A stretch of 64,000 nt of DNA from Oceanicoccus sagamiensis (GTDB taxonomy: Bacteria; Pseudomonadota; Gammaproteobacteria; Pseudomonadales; Dasaniaceae). The notes under the pieces are model-generated. The model saw only the letters and a program-made list of their open reading frames with translations, ran no database searches and was not told the origin of the DNA. Location: contig NZ_CP019343.1 in the NCBI RefSeq assembly GCF_002117105.1, positions 3,100,001-3,164,000 on the forward strand, read 5' to 3'. The translations under genes were made by a program, and so were the position numbers. How positions within the stretch are numbered: the first letter of the stretch is position 1; every line of letters begins with the position of its first letter. Shown here one piece after another: positions 1 to 9,807 of this stretch.

Positions 1-2121
1 GCCGAGTTCAACGCCGGCTTCATCCAGTTTGCTTGCTGCAACACTTAAGGCGTTGATCACCAGAGTTTCAGCTGCCGCTGCACTGGTATCAAAGCCTCTG
101 GGGGTGTTGAGTGGCTTGGCCGGGTCAAAGTCGGTGGCCCACAATTCATTGCTGGCCAGAGCGCTATCGAAGGGGCCTGATAATTCATCCGCCAAGGCTT
201 TCCAGAACTCTGTAAAAATTTGTGCGCCTTCGCTATCAACCTCTACTTTGCGATCCCATAAAGCTAATTGATCACAGGCAGCAAATTCACGGGGTTGCTC
301 GGCACCCGCTAACAGATCCGTTTTTGCCATCACATTGCTACAGATAGTTAGCACATCATCGAGGCTGATTTCTGCGCCGAAAACACGGTTGTCATACATT
401 AATTGTTGCAAGCTGGCCAAAGTAAAACCGGGGCTGGCATCAAAACCATCGGTGCCGGCAAGGCGTGCCGCCACCATATCGTGGTTAATCTGGGTGCGAA
501 GGTTTTGTTGTTTACCTTCACCGCCGGCAAAGCCCATTAATGAGGGAAAGCCTTCCAGCTTATTATCGGCATTGCTTAACCAATAACTGTCGTTACTATT
601 TAGCGCATAATCGGTGGCAAAGTATTTAGGTAGGCTTTCATAACCAAATAAACCGGAGCCTTCCGGTGCGTCGGCATCGACACCCCAGTTACAGTCCTCT
701 GTGGAACCGTCCAGCACCACAATCGCATCGTTAGTCAGGCTTTTGATCGATGCATTAATGCCTCTAACACAAGTGTCGAGTTTGGCCTGGCTCACATTGG
801 GGATGGCAGAAACCTCACCATAAAAAATACTGCCATCGCGATCAGCAGCGAGGGTGTGAAATAGTGGGTTGCCAATTAATTTGTAGGCGTCAGTTAGCTG
901 CTGAATATTTTCAGATTGGCCCACCTTAATCCACATATCAATACCTCGAAGGTTATCAATATTGGCATCTCTAAAGGCATAGATTTTACCGGTGGCCGTT
1001 GGCCAGCCTGCAAATACCGCTTCAAACGCCGGGCTGATTAAACTGGCCGCCGGAGCAAGGCTGGCAATCAGTCCATATTCCCAGTGATAAAAGGTATGCT
1101 CAACTGTATCGACAGTGCCATCTTCCCGAGTAACTCTGACGCTGATAGTCTCTGGTGTAATCGCTTTGGTTTCACCATCAACGATATATTCCAGCGAGTT
1201 GTCCGGGTTTAAGCTTAACTCAAATAGGGTAAAACGGTTGGCAACACTGACGGTGTGGGTCCAGGCGACATCCTGATTAAAACCAATACCGATCATAGGG
1301 AAACCCGCCAAGGCTGCGCCCATCGCATCGTACTCACCGGGGATGGTCAGGTGAACCTGATACCAGGACCCAACACCCTGCCAAGGCTGATGAGGGTTGC
1401 CCAATAACATGCCGGTACCGGTTTGGGTGGCATCACGGCCAAGGGCAATAGCATTACTGCCGGAGCTGGTATCGACTAATGTCGGGGCCGGGGTAGGAGT
1501 AGGGGTAGGTGCGGTACTGGTGATACTGGGGAATGAGGGCATATCGTCCGGCCCTGTGGCGGCCAATAAAGCATCTTTAATAATGCCCTGACCGGTACTG
1601 CCCTGTAATTGAATCAGTCGGAAATATTTCCATAGATCAATGGCGGTTAACTGCCGCACATAATCCTCACCGCGACAGGCTGGATCACTATCTGGGAGGT
1701 TATCGACGCCCACATCTGCCAGATATTGATTAACACCGGCCGCATAACCTTCGACTAACTCAACAATATAGTTGGGTTGTTGGCTGATATAACGCTCTTC
1801 CAGTTGCCCTTCATCGTTATTGTTAATCAAGGCGTAGATCAGGTCGTTATTAATATTGCCTCTGGCTTCCCCCAAAAACTCTGCGGACTGGCCAGAGGCT
1901 TTAATCACCTCTTGCATCAACATACAAAAACGGTCTTCGGCAAAACTGTAACCATGGCCAAAGCCCAGCGATCCCCAATCATAAGCACGGATATGAGGGA
2001 TGCCATAACTGGTGCGGGTTATTTCTGCGCGGTAGTCATTATTATCATCGTCATCATCGGAGCAGGCAATTAAGGTGAGGGCAAGCAGAGTGATAAAAAT
2101 AGATCGGGAGAGTCTTTTCAT
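1..2121 (-). CDS. Penicillin acylase / AHL acylase family lipoprotein (3' end cut by window)
   Basis: The frame is open from the ATG at 2121 to the window edge, giving the first ~707 residues of a protein that in this family is usually ~750-850. The N-terminus is a lipoprotein signal peptide with lipobox LIAC (Cys20) followed by an Asp/Asn-rich stretch. Residues GSNAI at 221-225 match the conserved GSNA of the Ntn-hydrolase fold, making Ser222 the expected N-terminal nucleophile after autocatalytic cleavage. A Thr-Pro repeat lies just before it, in the expected spacer peptide. The family hydrolyses amide bonds of acyl-homoserine lactones, penicillins or related N-acyl compounds in the periplasm. 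Substrate cannot be told from sequence. No partner gene lies beside it in the window. Confidence 0.9.
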   Translation of the reverse strand, partial: MKRLSRSIFITLLALTLIACSDDDDDNNDYRAEITRTSYGIPHIRAYDWGSLGFGHGYSFAEDRFCMLMQEVIKASGQSAEFLGEARGNINNDLIYALINNNDEGQLEERYISQQPNYIVELVEGYAAGVNQYLADVGVDNLPDSDPACRGEDYVRQLTAIDLWKYFRLIQLQGSTGQGIIKDALLAATGPDDMPSFPSITSTAPTPTPTPAPTLVDTSSGSNAIALGRDATQTGTGMLLGNPHQPWQGVGSWYQVHLTIPGEYDAMGAALAGFPMIGIGFNQDVAWTHTVSVANRFTLFELSLNPDNSLEYIVDGETKAITPETISVRVTREDGTVDTVEHTFYHWEYGLIASLAPAASLISPAFEAVFAGWPTATGKIYAFRDANIDNLRGIDMWIKVGQSENIQQLTDAYKLIGNPLFHTLAADRDGSIFYGEVSAIPNVSQAKLDTCVRGINASIKSLTNDAIVVLDGSTEDCNWGVDADAPEGSGLFGYESLPKYFATDYALNSNDSYWLSNADNKLEGFPSLMGFAGGEGKQQNLRTQINHDMVAARLAGTDGFDASPGFTLASLQQLMYDNRVFGAEISLDDVLTICSNVMAKTDLLAGAEQPREFAACDQLALWDRKVEVDSEGAQIFTEFWKALADELSGPFDSALASNELWATDFDPAKPLNTPRGFDTSAAAAETLVINALSVAASKLDEAGVELG

Positions 2122-2436
2122 TATCTGTTTCCATGGTTTTAATTTTTTTCAAATATAACGATAATTTGCGGCAATACCAAGCGGATTTTCAGGCGATGAT
2201 TGTTTCTGTTATGTAAAGTTTGGTTATGTAAATGCCTGCTGATTGAGTAATGAATGCTGGAGCATTGCGTATAGAAAAGTAGAAATATTTAAAAAAGGTG
2301 GCAGCCGGATTAACTCTCCCCAGGCCCGGCTACTGCCTCATAGTGCTTTATAGTTTGGGAGCGAGCCACAGGGTAGGGTGACAAGTCTTGCCGTGGGAGT
2401 GAAATATTTTTTGCGCAGTTTTTGCTGAGACTTGGG
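2122..2436. other. Intergenic gap between acylase and TetR gene
   Basis: About 315 bases without a convincing gene. The acylase promoter must lie in the right-hand part, but I cannot fix -35/-10 boxes. A 64-codon open frame on the minus strand overlaps the TetR gene end and has no family resemblance. No strong hairpin or repeat seen. Confidence 0.5.
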
Positions 2437-3150
2437 CTACGGTGATTGATTAATATTTTGATAGTTGGCAAAGAGTTTTGATAAGTCGGTTGTGCCGTCA
2501 TCATTAACTACTTGTTCAATACAGAGCGTTAAATGCTGCAACTGACGTTCAACCAATTGGTCGTCATACAGGGATAACTGCCATTTCCCCCGTGCCAGAG
2601 CTTCCAGATTAAACCGGGTAATATCGATAATAAAAAATAACCGGTCAGCATCTTCTTCAAAATCATCCAGTGACCCCAGCACCGATTGGCGAGCTTGATC
2701 GTCTAAGGCCTTCACCATAACGGTGATGATATCTTTTAGCTCCGGCTCTGTTCTGGCGGTCATACACAGCTCTTGGTGCACGAGTACCAGATCTTCATTC
2801 AGGTAGCTCCAATAGGCATCTACTCGGGCTCGAATCAGCTCTCTACCGGTGAGGCCCTGTGGAATACTGGAAAGGTTATGGAAATAAATACCTAATAATT
2901 TTTTATGTAGATGCTCAATAGCGGCCTGGATCAGTTCCTTTTTGGAGTCGAAATGATGGCGCATAGCGCCCCGTGAAATCCCTGCTATATCAGCTACTTG
3001 AGTGGTGGTTAGCTTGCTATAACCCAGTTTGATAAAGCCATCAATGGTCGCGTCCAGAATACGGTCTCGCGTCATTGAGCTTTTTTGCGCCTGCCACTTA
3101 ACCCCATCCTCAGACGGTTCTTTGGGCGTAGCTGCGTTTTTAGTGGGCAT
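2437..3150 (-). CDS. TetR/AcrR family transcriptional regulator
   Basis: A 237-residue protein with a ~25-residue polar N-terminal extension, then a TetR helix-turn-helix at about residues 27-75. It includes the typical TTTQVADIAGISRGAMRHHF recognition region and the following KKELIQAA helix. The remainder is all-helical ligand-binding/dimerisation sequence without recognisable specificity. It is transcribed away from the TonB receptor gene at 3422, so it may control that receptor and itself; this is inference from divergent arrangement. It is also one of only two TetR proteins in the window, so it is a candidate for the 15-bp operator family described elsewhere, although its own upstream region lacks a good copy of that motif. 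Confidence 0.9.
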   Translation of the reverse strand: MPTKNAATPKEPSEDGVKWQAQKSSMTRDRILDATIDGFIKLGYSKLTTTQVADIAGISRGAMRHHFDSKKELIQAAIEHLHKKLLGIYFHNLSSIPQGLTGRELIRARVDAYWSYLNEDLVLVHQELCMTARTEPELKDIITVMVKALDDQARQSVLGSLDDFEEDADRLFFIIDITRFNLEALARGKWQLSLYDDQLVERQLQHLTLCIEQVVNDDGTTDLSKLFANYQNINQSP

Positions 3151-3261
3151 TGGGGCCAGATTCCTTATTAGTCATTATTAAATGGCAAGGAGTAGTGTAG
3201 CAGAGCCCTGCGCCTTAGGGCTGCTTGGGGTTTGGTCATCATATTAATGGATATCTATCAG

Positions 3262-3309
3262 CAATTAAAATAAAAAAAACAGCCTAGGCTGTTTTTTTTA
3301 TTTTAATTG
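3262..3309. repeat. Perfect 48-bp palindrome between divergent genes
   Basis: A loopless perfect inverted repeat centred at 3285/3286 on CCTAGG. Each arm carries a run of eight A or T, so both strands resemble a terminator hairpin followed by U residues. It lies upstream of both the TetR gene and the TonB receptor gene, not downstream of either. It could attenuate read-through in both directions, or be a protein-binding or cruciform site. Confidence 0.8.
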
Positions 3310-3421
3310 GTTTAGACTCCAAGCCAATGTCCAGTCAGTGAATAGGCTGAGGGGCGAAAAAGAGACAAAGTTGGCAAGGCTGCCACCCCAGAATAATTAA
3401 TAAAGAGGCGTGATATAAACA

Positions 3422-5770
3422 ATGAACCACACTAATCAACCATTTAAGCTCAAGACCCTTACCTTGGCTTGTGCTGCTGCTTTACCGATGACTGTGATAC
3501 CCGTGGCGGTACAGGCACAGGGAGAGACACTACAACTTGAAGAGGTGATGGTTACTGCCCGTAAGCGTCAAGAATCCTTGCAAGATGTGCCTGTTTCCGT
3601 GACGGCTATTGCGGGTCAACTGCAAAACTCCGCCGTGAAAAATTTAAAAGACTTACAAAATTTTGTACCCAACGTATCCATCGACTCCACGCCGGCCAGT
3701 ACATCGGCTTCTATCTCTATCCGTGGTATCAGCTTTCAAGAGCCTGATAAAAGTCTTGATCCACCGGTTGGTGTGATATTGGATGGCGTTTATATTGGTA
3801 CCGCTGCGGGACAAATTCTGAATAACTTTGATCTTGAACGTATTGAAGTACTGCGTGGCCCTCAGGGCACCTTATTCGGCAAAAATACCATTGGTGGTGC
3901 GGTTAACGTTGTACGCACTGCGCCGACCAAAGAGTTTGGCGGTAAAGTCCAGTTAGGTTTAGGTGATTGGGATAAGCAAGAATTAAAAGCCGTGGTGAAT
4001 ACCCCGTTAACCGATAAAGGCGGCTTTAAGTTTTATGCCAATAAGTCCGAGCACGATGGCTATATGGATAACGATATTGCCAATACGGATGTTGGTGTTG
4101 TTGATTTTCAGCAATTAGGTGCGACCATAGCGTTTGATGTGACTGACACATTTGATGTGGCGCTAACGGTAGAGCGTATTGAAGATGATTCTGATTGGGG
4201 GGCCTGGTCTAACTTTAATGATGGCACTACGATTCCTTGTCTGGCTTCTATTGGTCCGGTTATTCCTATTGGTGGTGGTGCGACCATCCCTAACCCTATC
4301 CCGCAAGACCCTAATGCAGCACCTGGTGCTGGTTGTGCCGCTACGGATAGCAATAGTGATGAAGATCACAGCTCCACCAATGAACCCAATAGCGCGGAAG
4401 TCACTAATGACTTTGTCGGCTTGACGATGAATTGGATGGTAGGTGATTGGCAGCTAACCTCGATTACCGGTACCGTTGATCGTGAAGAAGATGCACGCCT
4501 TGAATATGATTCCAGCAGCGTTGAGTTTTTATATATCAGCAGCGCCAGTGAGTATGAACAGTTCAGCCAAGAGTTTCGTATTAACGGCAACGTGAATGAC
4601 AATATCAACCTGACAGCAGGTTTGTATTACTGGGACTCTGAGTATAAGCAGGCACAAACCAGCTACGATATGTGGTGGTACCTTGGCTTTGGTGAAGGCT
4701 TTGAAGTACCGCTAGACCCTACTGACCCAGCTAGCCCAACCATTCCTTTACCACTGCCACAGGGTGATGTAACACAGAGTTTGGAAAATAAGGGTACCAA
4801 TACAGCCTATTCTGTATTTGCCAGCATGGATTGGCAGCTAACGGAAGACCTATTGTTAAATCTGGGTGGCCGTTATACCGATGAGGAAAAAACCTTTGAA
4901 GGCGCCAATGTCGGTTTTGTTTCCGCGTCATTGGGTACACTGGTTCCCGATGGTCCTCGTCAGAAGTTTGATGAAAGCTGGACTGAATTCTCCCCCCGTG
5001 TTGCTTTGCAGTACACCATCAACGATGACTTAATGGCCTTTGCTTCTTACTCAGAAGGTTTTAGAAGTGGTGGTTATTTTGCTCGCTCTACCGTGGTTGA
5101 TGGCAACGCCTATGATCCAGAATATGTAGAAACCTGGGAGCTGGGTATTAAAAGTGAGTGGTTGGATAACCGCCTGCGTTTAAATGCTACAGCCTTTATG
5201 AGTGACTACCTGGATAAGCAGGAAGAAATCATTATCTTTGCTGGCGACCCACCATCAGCCAATACCGTTGTGCGTAATGCGTCTGATGTTGAGCTTTCAG
5301 GTTTGGAGCTGGAATTGACGGCACAATTGACCAGTGGCCTGAGTGTTTATCTAAATGCCGGCTACCTGGATACGGAGTACACCGACTTTGTTGCTGATAT
5401 TAATGGTGACGGTAATGAGACTGATAACTCCGGTTTACAGATTCGTAACGCCCCTGAGAAAACAGTCGGTGTGGGTGCTGATTACTTCGCCGATCTTGGC
5501 TTTGGTGAGTTTGGGGCACACTACAACTACCGTTGGAGTGATGAATACCAGACCATATTTAACAACAACCCACTGGGTAAAGTTGACTCTTATGGTATGC
5601 ACCATGCGAGCTTTGATCTAACGGTTGATGATAAGTACAAGGTGAGTGTTTACGGTCGTAACCTGACGGATGAGCGTTACGCTCGAGTGGTTATCATCCC
5701 CAACTTTACTCACTTTGGTCAATACAATGCGCCACGTAACTACGGTGTAGAGTTTACCTATAGCTTCTAG
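3422..5770 (+). CDS. TonB-dependent outer-membrane receptor
   Basis: 782 residues. A Sec signal peptide (about residues 1-32, ending AVQAQ) is followed by a TonB box-like EEVMVTARKR, a plug domain (about 45-160, with the VLRGPQGTLFGKN motif typical of plugs) and a 22-strand-type barrel ending in aromatic SF, the usual outer-membrane assembly signal. Such receptors import substrates energised by TonB-ExbBD, which is not in the window. The style is that of siderophore-like receptors (CirA/FecA-type) widely recruited in marine bacteria for organic substrates. A Shine-Dalgarno-like AAGAGG lies upstream of the ATG. It stands alone and is followed by a good terminator. Substrate is unknown; proximity to catabolic genes suggests an organic compound. 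Confidence 0.93.
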   Translation: MNHTNQPFKLKTLTLACAAALPMTVIPVAVQAQGETLQLEEVMVTARKRQESLQDVPVSVTAIAGQLQNSAVKNLKDLQNFVPNVSIDSTPASTSASISIRGISFQEPDKSLDPPVGVILDGVYIGTAAGQILNNFDLERIEVLRGPQGTLFGKNTIGGAVNVVRTAPTKEFGGKVQLGLGDWDKQELKAVVNTPLTDKGGFKFYANKSEHDGYMDNDIANTDVGVVDFQQLGATIAFDVTDTFDVALTVERIEDDSDWGAWSNFNDGTTIPCLASIGPVIPIGGGATIPNPIPQDPNAAPGAGCAATDSNSDEDHSSTNEPNSAEVTNDFVGLTMNWMVGDWQLTSITGTVDREEDARLEYDSSSVEFLYISSASEYEQFSQEFRINGNVNDNINLTAGLYYWDSEYKQAQTSYDMWWYLGFGEGFEVPLDPTDPASPTIPLPLPQGDVTQSLENKGTNTAYSVFASMDWQLTEDLLLNLGGRYTDEEKTFEGANVGFVSASLGTLVPDGPRQKFDESWTEFSPRVALQYTINDDLMAFASYSEGFRSGGYFARSTVVDGNAYDPEYVETWELGIKSEWLDNRLRLNATAFMSDYLDKQEEIIIFAGDPPSANTVVRNASDVELSGLELELTAQLTSGLSVYLNAGYLDTEYTDFVADINGDGNETDNSGLQIRNAPEKTVGVGADYFADLGFGEFGAHYNYRWSDEYQTIFNNNPLGKVDSYGMHHASFDLTVDDKYKVSVYGRNLTDERYARVVIIPNFTHFGQYNAPRNYGVEFTYSF

Positions 5771-5840
5771 AGGTTTTCTAGATAGCATTTAGAGAATTTT
5801 TCTCGAACTGACCCCAGGCATCTCGTCCGAGGTTCTCATT

Positions 5841-5875
5841 GTCACCATCTCTGCAAAGAGGTGGTGACTTTTTTT
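5841..5875 (+). terminator. Rho-independent terminator of the TonB receptor gene
   Basis: An 11-bp stem (5841-5851 with 5858-5868, one G-T pair) with a 6-base loop, followed by seven T on the plus strand. It lies between convergent genes; the minus strand has no T run after the stem, so it serves the receptor gene only. Confidence 0.85.
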
Positions 5876-5912
5876 ATTCCCATCTTATTAACTGGTGCTT
5901 GGCTAACAGGCT

Positions 5913-7490
5913 TTACCAGGTATCGACAAAACGTCGAGTAGAAGCCTGCTGCATTTTTTTGCTGGCTGCCTGAATGGCATTGATAATCACTTTACGTGAG
6001 TCTTGTGGATCTATAACTGCGTCAATTTCTAAAAATGAAGCGGCTTCAGTGGCTTTACCTCTGTCATAGAGTTGTTCAACCAGCGTATCGAACAGGGCTT
6101 TTTTGGCTTGAGGGTCCGATTCGGCTTCCAGCTCTTTTTTAAAGCCTAAATTAACCGCACCTTCCAAACCCATGCCGCCAAATTCGCCCGTGGGCCAGGA
6201 AGCGCTGTAACAGGGTTTGGCAAAGCTGCCTCCCGCCATTGCCATAGCACCAAGGCCATAGCCTTTACGAAGAAAAATGGTTACCAGTGGAACATCAATT
6301 GCAGCTCCGGCCACAAAAAAGCGCGACATTCTTCTAACGGCTGCGGCTTCTTCATTATCGGGGCCCACCATAAATCCGGGCGTATCACATAGCGATACCA
6401 GTGGGATGGCATAACTATTACAGAGTTGAATAAACCGCGCGGCTTTTTCCGAGGCATCAGAATCAATAGCACCGCCTAACACTTTACAGTCGTTGGCGAT
6501 TAAACCGATAGGTCTGCCTTCTATGCGAATAAAACCGGTGACAATGCCGCGGCCATCAGTGGCCCGCAGCTCAATAAAAGAGTCGGTATCTGCCAGAGTA
6601 TGAATAATTTTTCGAACAGGGTAGGCGTAGCGCCTATCTTCGGGCAAAAACTGTTGCAGCGTATTCTGGTCGGCGCAGCTCCACTCGCTGAGCTTGCCCT
6701 GAAAAATGCTCAAGACATTTTTTGCCATGACCGTCGCTTCGGCTTCATCTTTAACCACAATATCCACAACGCCGTTTTTACTCTGCACATCGATTGGGCC
6801 TATTTCTGTAGGCTTAAAACTGCCAAGCCCACCGCCTTCAATCATCGCGGGCCCCGCCATGCCAATCCAGCTGGTTTCGGTGGCAATGGTGATATCGGCA
6901 CAGCCGAACAGGGCAGCATTGCCGGCAAAGCAATAGCCGTTATTTACTGCAATACGCGGTGCTATACCGCTAAGCTCAGCCCAAAGTGCAAAAGAAAGAA
7001 TATTTAAACCGGCAATCTGGGTATTAACATCCGTATCACCAGGGCGGCCACCACCGCCTTCGGTAAACATCACCACAGGGAGTTGTTGTTCTTTGGCGAC
7101 CGTTAAAATTCGGTCCAGCTTTAAATGGTGAAAATAGCCCTGACTACCAGCCAGTACCGAGTAGTCATTAACAACCACAGCGGCACTGCAATTATCCGGG
7201 TGTAATTCACTATTGATGGTGGCTGTGCCGGTAATCACACCGTCGGCTGCGGTACTGGTCTGCAATTCTTCTTTACCAATACGGCCGCGCTGTGCCGCTA
7301 CGGCCAGTTGTCCATATTCCACAAAAGAGTCCACATCACATAAATCATTCAGGTTTTCGCGGGCGGTGCGGTAGCCTTTTTTATGGCGCTTGGCAGCAGC
7401 TTCGGGTCGGCCTTCATCTAGTGTATGTAGAAGACGTTGACGAAGCTGTTGTGTTTCTGTGCGGTCATCGGGCTTATTATTATTCGTCAC
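5913..7490 (-). CDS. Acyl-CoA carboxylase, carboxyltransferase (beta) subunit
   Basis: 525 residues, the usual length for the carboxyltransferase subunit of propionyl-, methylcrotonyl- or geranyl-type acyl-CoA carboxylases. The crotonase-like N half contains GSQGYFHHLKLDR and GGGGRPGDTD. The C half has the oxyanion-hole region around GTPDE-like CDTPGFMVGP and the GGSFAKPCYS segment. It transfers carboxyl from carboxybiotin to an acyl-CoA. No biotin carboxylase/biotin carrier subunit lies nearby, so it must borrow one or have an unusual partner. It is last in an operon with the flavin oxidoreductase (20 bp gap) and the metallo-hydrolase. Acceptor CoA ester cannot be assigned. Confidence 0.88.
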   Translation of the reverse strand: MTNNNKPDDRTETQQLRQRLLHTLDEGRPEAAAKRHKKGYRTARENLNDLCDVDSFVEYGQLAVAAQRGRIGKEELQTSTAADGVITGTATINSELHPDNCSAAVVVNDYSVLAGSQGYFHHLKLDRILTVAKEQQLPVVMFTEGGGGRPGDTDVNTQIAGLNILSFALWAELSGIAPRIAVNNGYCFAGNAALFGCADITIATETSWIGMAGPAMIEGGGLGSFKPTEIGPIDVQSKNGVVDIVVKDEAEATVMAKNVLSIFQGKLSEWSCADQNTLQQFLPEDRRYAYPVRKIIHTLADTDSFIELRATDGRGIVTGFIRIEGRPIGLIANDCKVLGGAIDSDASEKAARFIQLCNSYAIPLVSLCDTPGFMVGPDNEEAAAVRRMSRFFVAGAAIDVPLVTIFLRKGYGLGAMAMAGGSFAKPCYSASWPTGEFGGMGLEGAVNLGFKKELEAESDPQAKKALFDTLVEQLYDRGKATEAASFLEIDAVIDPQDSRKVIINAIQAASKKMQQASTRRFVDTW

Positions 7491-7510
7491 GGTGCTGTTC
7501 CGTTAATGAT

Positions 7511-8614
7511 TTACGACAAGCTGGCTAAGGCCTCAGGGCTAAAGTCACTGACTTCATCCAGGCGCCCCTGCTGAATTTTGTTAGCCCACTGCGGGTCTTG
7601 TAATAAAGCGCGGCCCACAGCAATCAAATCAAATTCATTATTTTCAAGCCGTGATATTAAATCATCAATTGAACGGTTGTCTGCTCCTTGCTGCATAAAG
7701 GCACCAATAAAATCTGAATCCAGACCGACTGAGCCCACCGTGATGGCCGTTTTACCGGTTAGCTTTTTAGTCCAGCCTGCAAGGTTTAAATCACTGCCTT
7801 CAAATTCCGGTTCCCAATAGCGGCGGGTAGAGCAGTGAAAACCATCTACCCCGGCATCGGCCAGAGGGCTAAGAAAATCTTCGAGTAATTGTGGGCTGGT
7901 GGCCAGTTTGGCTTCAAAGTCCTGCTGCTTCCATTGCGAATAACGCAGCACCACGGGAAAGTCAGGGCCTGTAGCGGCGCGTACCGCTTTAATAATTTCT
8001 ACTGCAAAGCGTGAACGATTTTCCATCGAGCCGCCCCAGCTATCACTGCGTTGATTAGTGCCTTCCCAGAAAAACTGATCGATTAAATAACCATGGGCCC
8101 CGTGAATTTCTACGCCATCAAAACCTAAACGCTGGGCGTCGGCGGCGGCGGTGGCATAGCTTTCTATTAGTTGTTCTATATGTTCAACCGTCATTGGCTC
8201 AGAGATTTTTTTGCCCCCGGCGATCAAACCGGAAGGGCCGGCACTCGGCAGTTCAGGGTTGTTGGTTTTTTGGGGTTCGCGGGCAGTACCGACATGCCAA
8301 AGCTGTGGAAAAATTCTACCGCCTGCCTGATGAACTTCATCTGCTACTTTTTTCCAGCCAGCCAACGCTTGTTCGCCGTGAAAAGCCGGGATACTGGTAC
8401 CCATAGTGGCCACGGGGTCATTAATCGTCGTACCCTCGGTAATAATCAGGCCAGTACCACCTTCAGCGCGGCGGCGGTAGTAGCCAGCCACATCGTCGCC
8501 GGGAATAGCGTTGGGTGAAAATTCACGGGTCATGGGGGCCATGACAATGCGATTATTCAGGGTTAGTTTATTCAGGGTATAGGGTGTAAATAAAGCATCC
8601 AGAGCTTGTGTCAT
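7511..8614 (-). CDS. Old Yellow Enzyme family NADH:flavin oxidoreductase
   Basis: 367 residues, a single-domain FMN TIM barrel typical of the OYE family (~360). Visible hallmarks are NRIVMAPMTR near the N-terminus, the HGAHGYLIDQFF active-site segment (His/His-type substrate anion site) followed by SDSWGGSMENRSRF, and the phosphate-binding GRALLQDPQWANK near the end. The family reduces activated C=C bonds such as enones or enoyl-CoAs using NAD(P)H. It is the middle gene of a three-gene minus-strand operon (33 bp after the metallo-hydrolase, 20 bp before the carboxylase). A role in reducing a ring or side-chain double bond is plausible but inferred. Confidence 0.92.
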   Translation of the reverse strand: MTQALDALFTPYTLNKLTLNNRIVMAPMTREFSPNAIPGDDVAGYYRRRAEGGTGLIITEGTTINDPVATMGTSIPAFHGEQALAGWKKVADEVHQAGGRIFPQLWHVGTAREPQKTNNPELPSAGPSGLIAGGKKISEPMTVEHIEQLIESYATAAADAQRLGFDGVEIHGAHGYLIDQFFWEGTNQRSDSWGGSMENRSRFAVEIIKAVRAATGPDFPVVLRYSQWKQQDFEAKLATSPQLLEDFLSPLADAGVDGFHCSTRRYWEPEFEGSDLNLAGWTKKLTGKTAITVGSVGLDSDFIGAFMQQGADNRSIDDLISRLENNEFDLIAVGRALLQDPQWANKIQQGRLDEVSDFSPEALASLS

Positions 8615-8647
8615 GGTTTGTATTGTCTCTCTATTATCGTTCTATTG

Positions 8648-9721
8648 TCAGAAGCCAGATAGCTGCAACACATCAGTGCTGTTAGCGGGCAGTGAAAAGA
8701 TCATACCATCTTCAGTCAGTGTCGTCGGCCCCTGATAGGCTTGCTCAACCCCGTCGAGATAGATGGCTGCCTGGCCGGGTAAAACAATCGGCGGCACAAT
8801 ATGGTAAAGCGCCAAATGGCGAGCTCCGGCGGTTTGTGCAGACTGGGCTGCTTCCACCGGGCTGGTGTGGTAGTCGAGAATATCATAGGTGACTTTGGCC
8901 ATGACCTTATTGCCAATTTTTTCGGCTGACCGATTCATCAGTTTAACCAACTTCATACTCAGGGCTTCGTGTAATAGCAGGTCGGTATCTTTGGCAAAAT
9001 ACTCAAGGTTGTCCGAGCGCACCGTGTCGCCGCTAATCACCAGTGAGCGGCCAAGATAATCAAAGCGATAACCCACGGCAGGCTCTACGGGATTATGGCT
9101 TACCCTGAAGGCGGTAACCTTTAAACCATCCTGATCCCAGACGATAGCGGCCTCGCCATCAGCCGGTGTGCTGAAGCCTTGGGCAATCATGCCTTTGCCA
9201 GAAAGGGGGGCAACGGTATCGCCATGGTGGTCGTGGCGGTATTGCACATCAAAGCTATAGGCCAGGTTAAAACCTTCGACAATTTTCTCGACGCCTTCAG
9301 GGGCAATCACCGGTAGGGGAGAGGTGTTGCCAGTGGATACCCAGCGCAGGGTTGCCACTTCACCCAGCCCATCAATATGGTCAGAATGAAAGTGGGTTAG
9401 CATCACGGCATCGACATTGCCCATCCCCAGACGCATACGGTTAATATTGCGTGCACCGCCACTGCCGGCATCTATCACAATGATGCTTTCACCGGCTATC
9501 ACGAGCATACAGGCGCCAGAGCGTTTTGGGTCTGGCAATGGCCCGCCAGCCCCGCAGATGGCAATATGCAAGCCTTCACCCAGTTCGGCGGCTACATCGG
9601 TAGACATAATAGTGGGTAAATTGCGCTCCATAACGCTTAGCATTAGCGGCGCGCGCTGGCTGTAGATGATTAATAACAGCAGCATTATCAGGGCTGGAAA
9701 AAGAATGCGTTTACGAGGCAT
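8648..9721 (-). CDS. Metallo-beta-lactamase fold hydrolase, membrane-anchored
   Basis: 357 residues from the ATG at 9721. A longer frame to 9850 is open but would run through the operator and the divergent gene. An N-terminal hydrophobic segment (about residues 5-20) suggests a signal anchor. The metal site motif HFHSDHIDG, further ligands in HNPVEP and SGDTV, and a late HTSP match the RNase Z/arylsulfatase-like MBL subgroup. Such proteins hydrolyse esters, lactones or thioesters with two zinc ions. First gene of an operon with an OYE and a carboxylase. Its start is only 31 bp from a copy of the shared 15-bp inverted repeat, and it diverges from the DUF2147 operon. Confidence 0.88.
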   Translation of the reverse strand: MPRKRILFPALIMLLLLIIYSQRAPLMLSVMERNLPTIMSTDVAAELGEGLHIAICGAGGPLPDPKRSGACMLVIAGESIIVIDAGSGGARNINRMRLGMGNVDAVMLTHFHSDHIDGLGEVATLRWVSTGNTSPLPVIAPEGVEKIVEGFNLAYSFDVQYRHDHHGDTVAPLSGKGMIAQGFSTPADGEAAIVWDQDGLKVTAFRVSHNPVEPAVGYRFDYLGRSLVISGDTVRSDNLEYFAKDTDLLLHEALSMKLVKLMNRSAEKIGNKVMAKVTYDILDYHTSPVEAAQSAQTAGARHLALYHIVPPIVLPGQAAIYLDGVEQAYQGPTTLTEDGMIFSLPANSTDVLQLSGF

Positions 9722-9751
9722 GACTTGGGGCTCCACAAGGTTACATATTGT

Positions 9752-9766
9752 GTCATAATATGTGAC
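9752..9766. promoter_or_regulatory. Candidate operator A, GTCATAATATGTGAC
   Basis: A 15-bp inverted repeat with 6-bp arms and a 3-bp spacer in the divergent promoter region of the metallo-hydrolase operon and the DUF2147 operon. A second half site, TATGAC, follows at 9771-9776. The same motif occurs upstream of five other units in the window. Confidence 0.6.
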
Positions 9767-9807
9767 TATATATGACTTTACAATAATTTTTAATAGGCGA
9801 GATTGCA

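Noticed and set aside
6600-7007. 135-codon plus-strand open frame within the carboxylase gene
   Set aside because: Antisense shadow of a clear carboxyltransferase gene; no family pattern or ribosome site. The same holds for the many other open frames opposite real genes.
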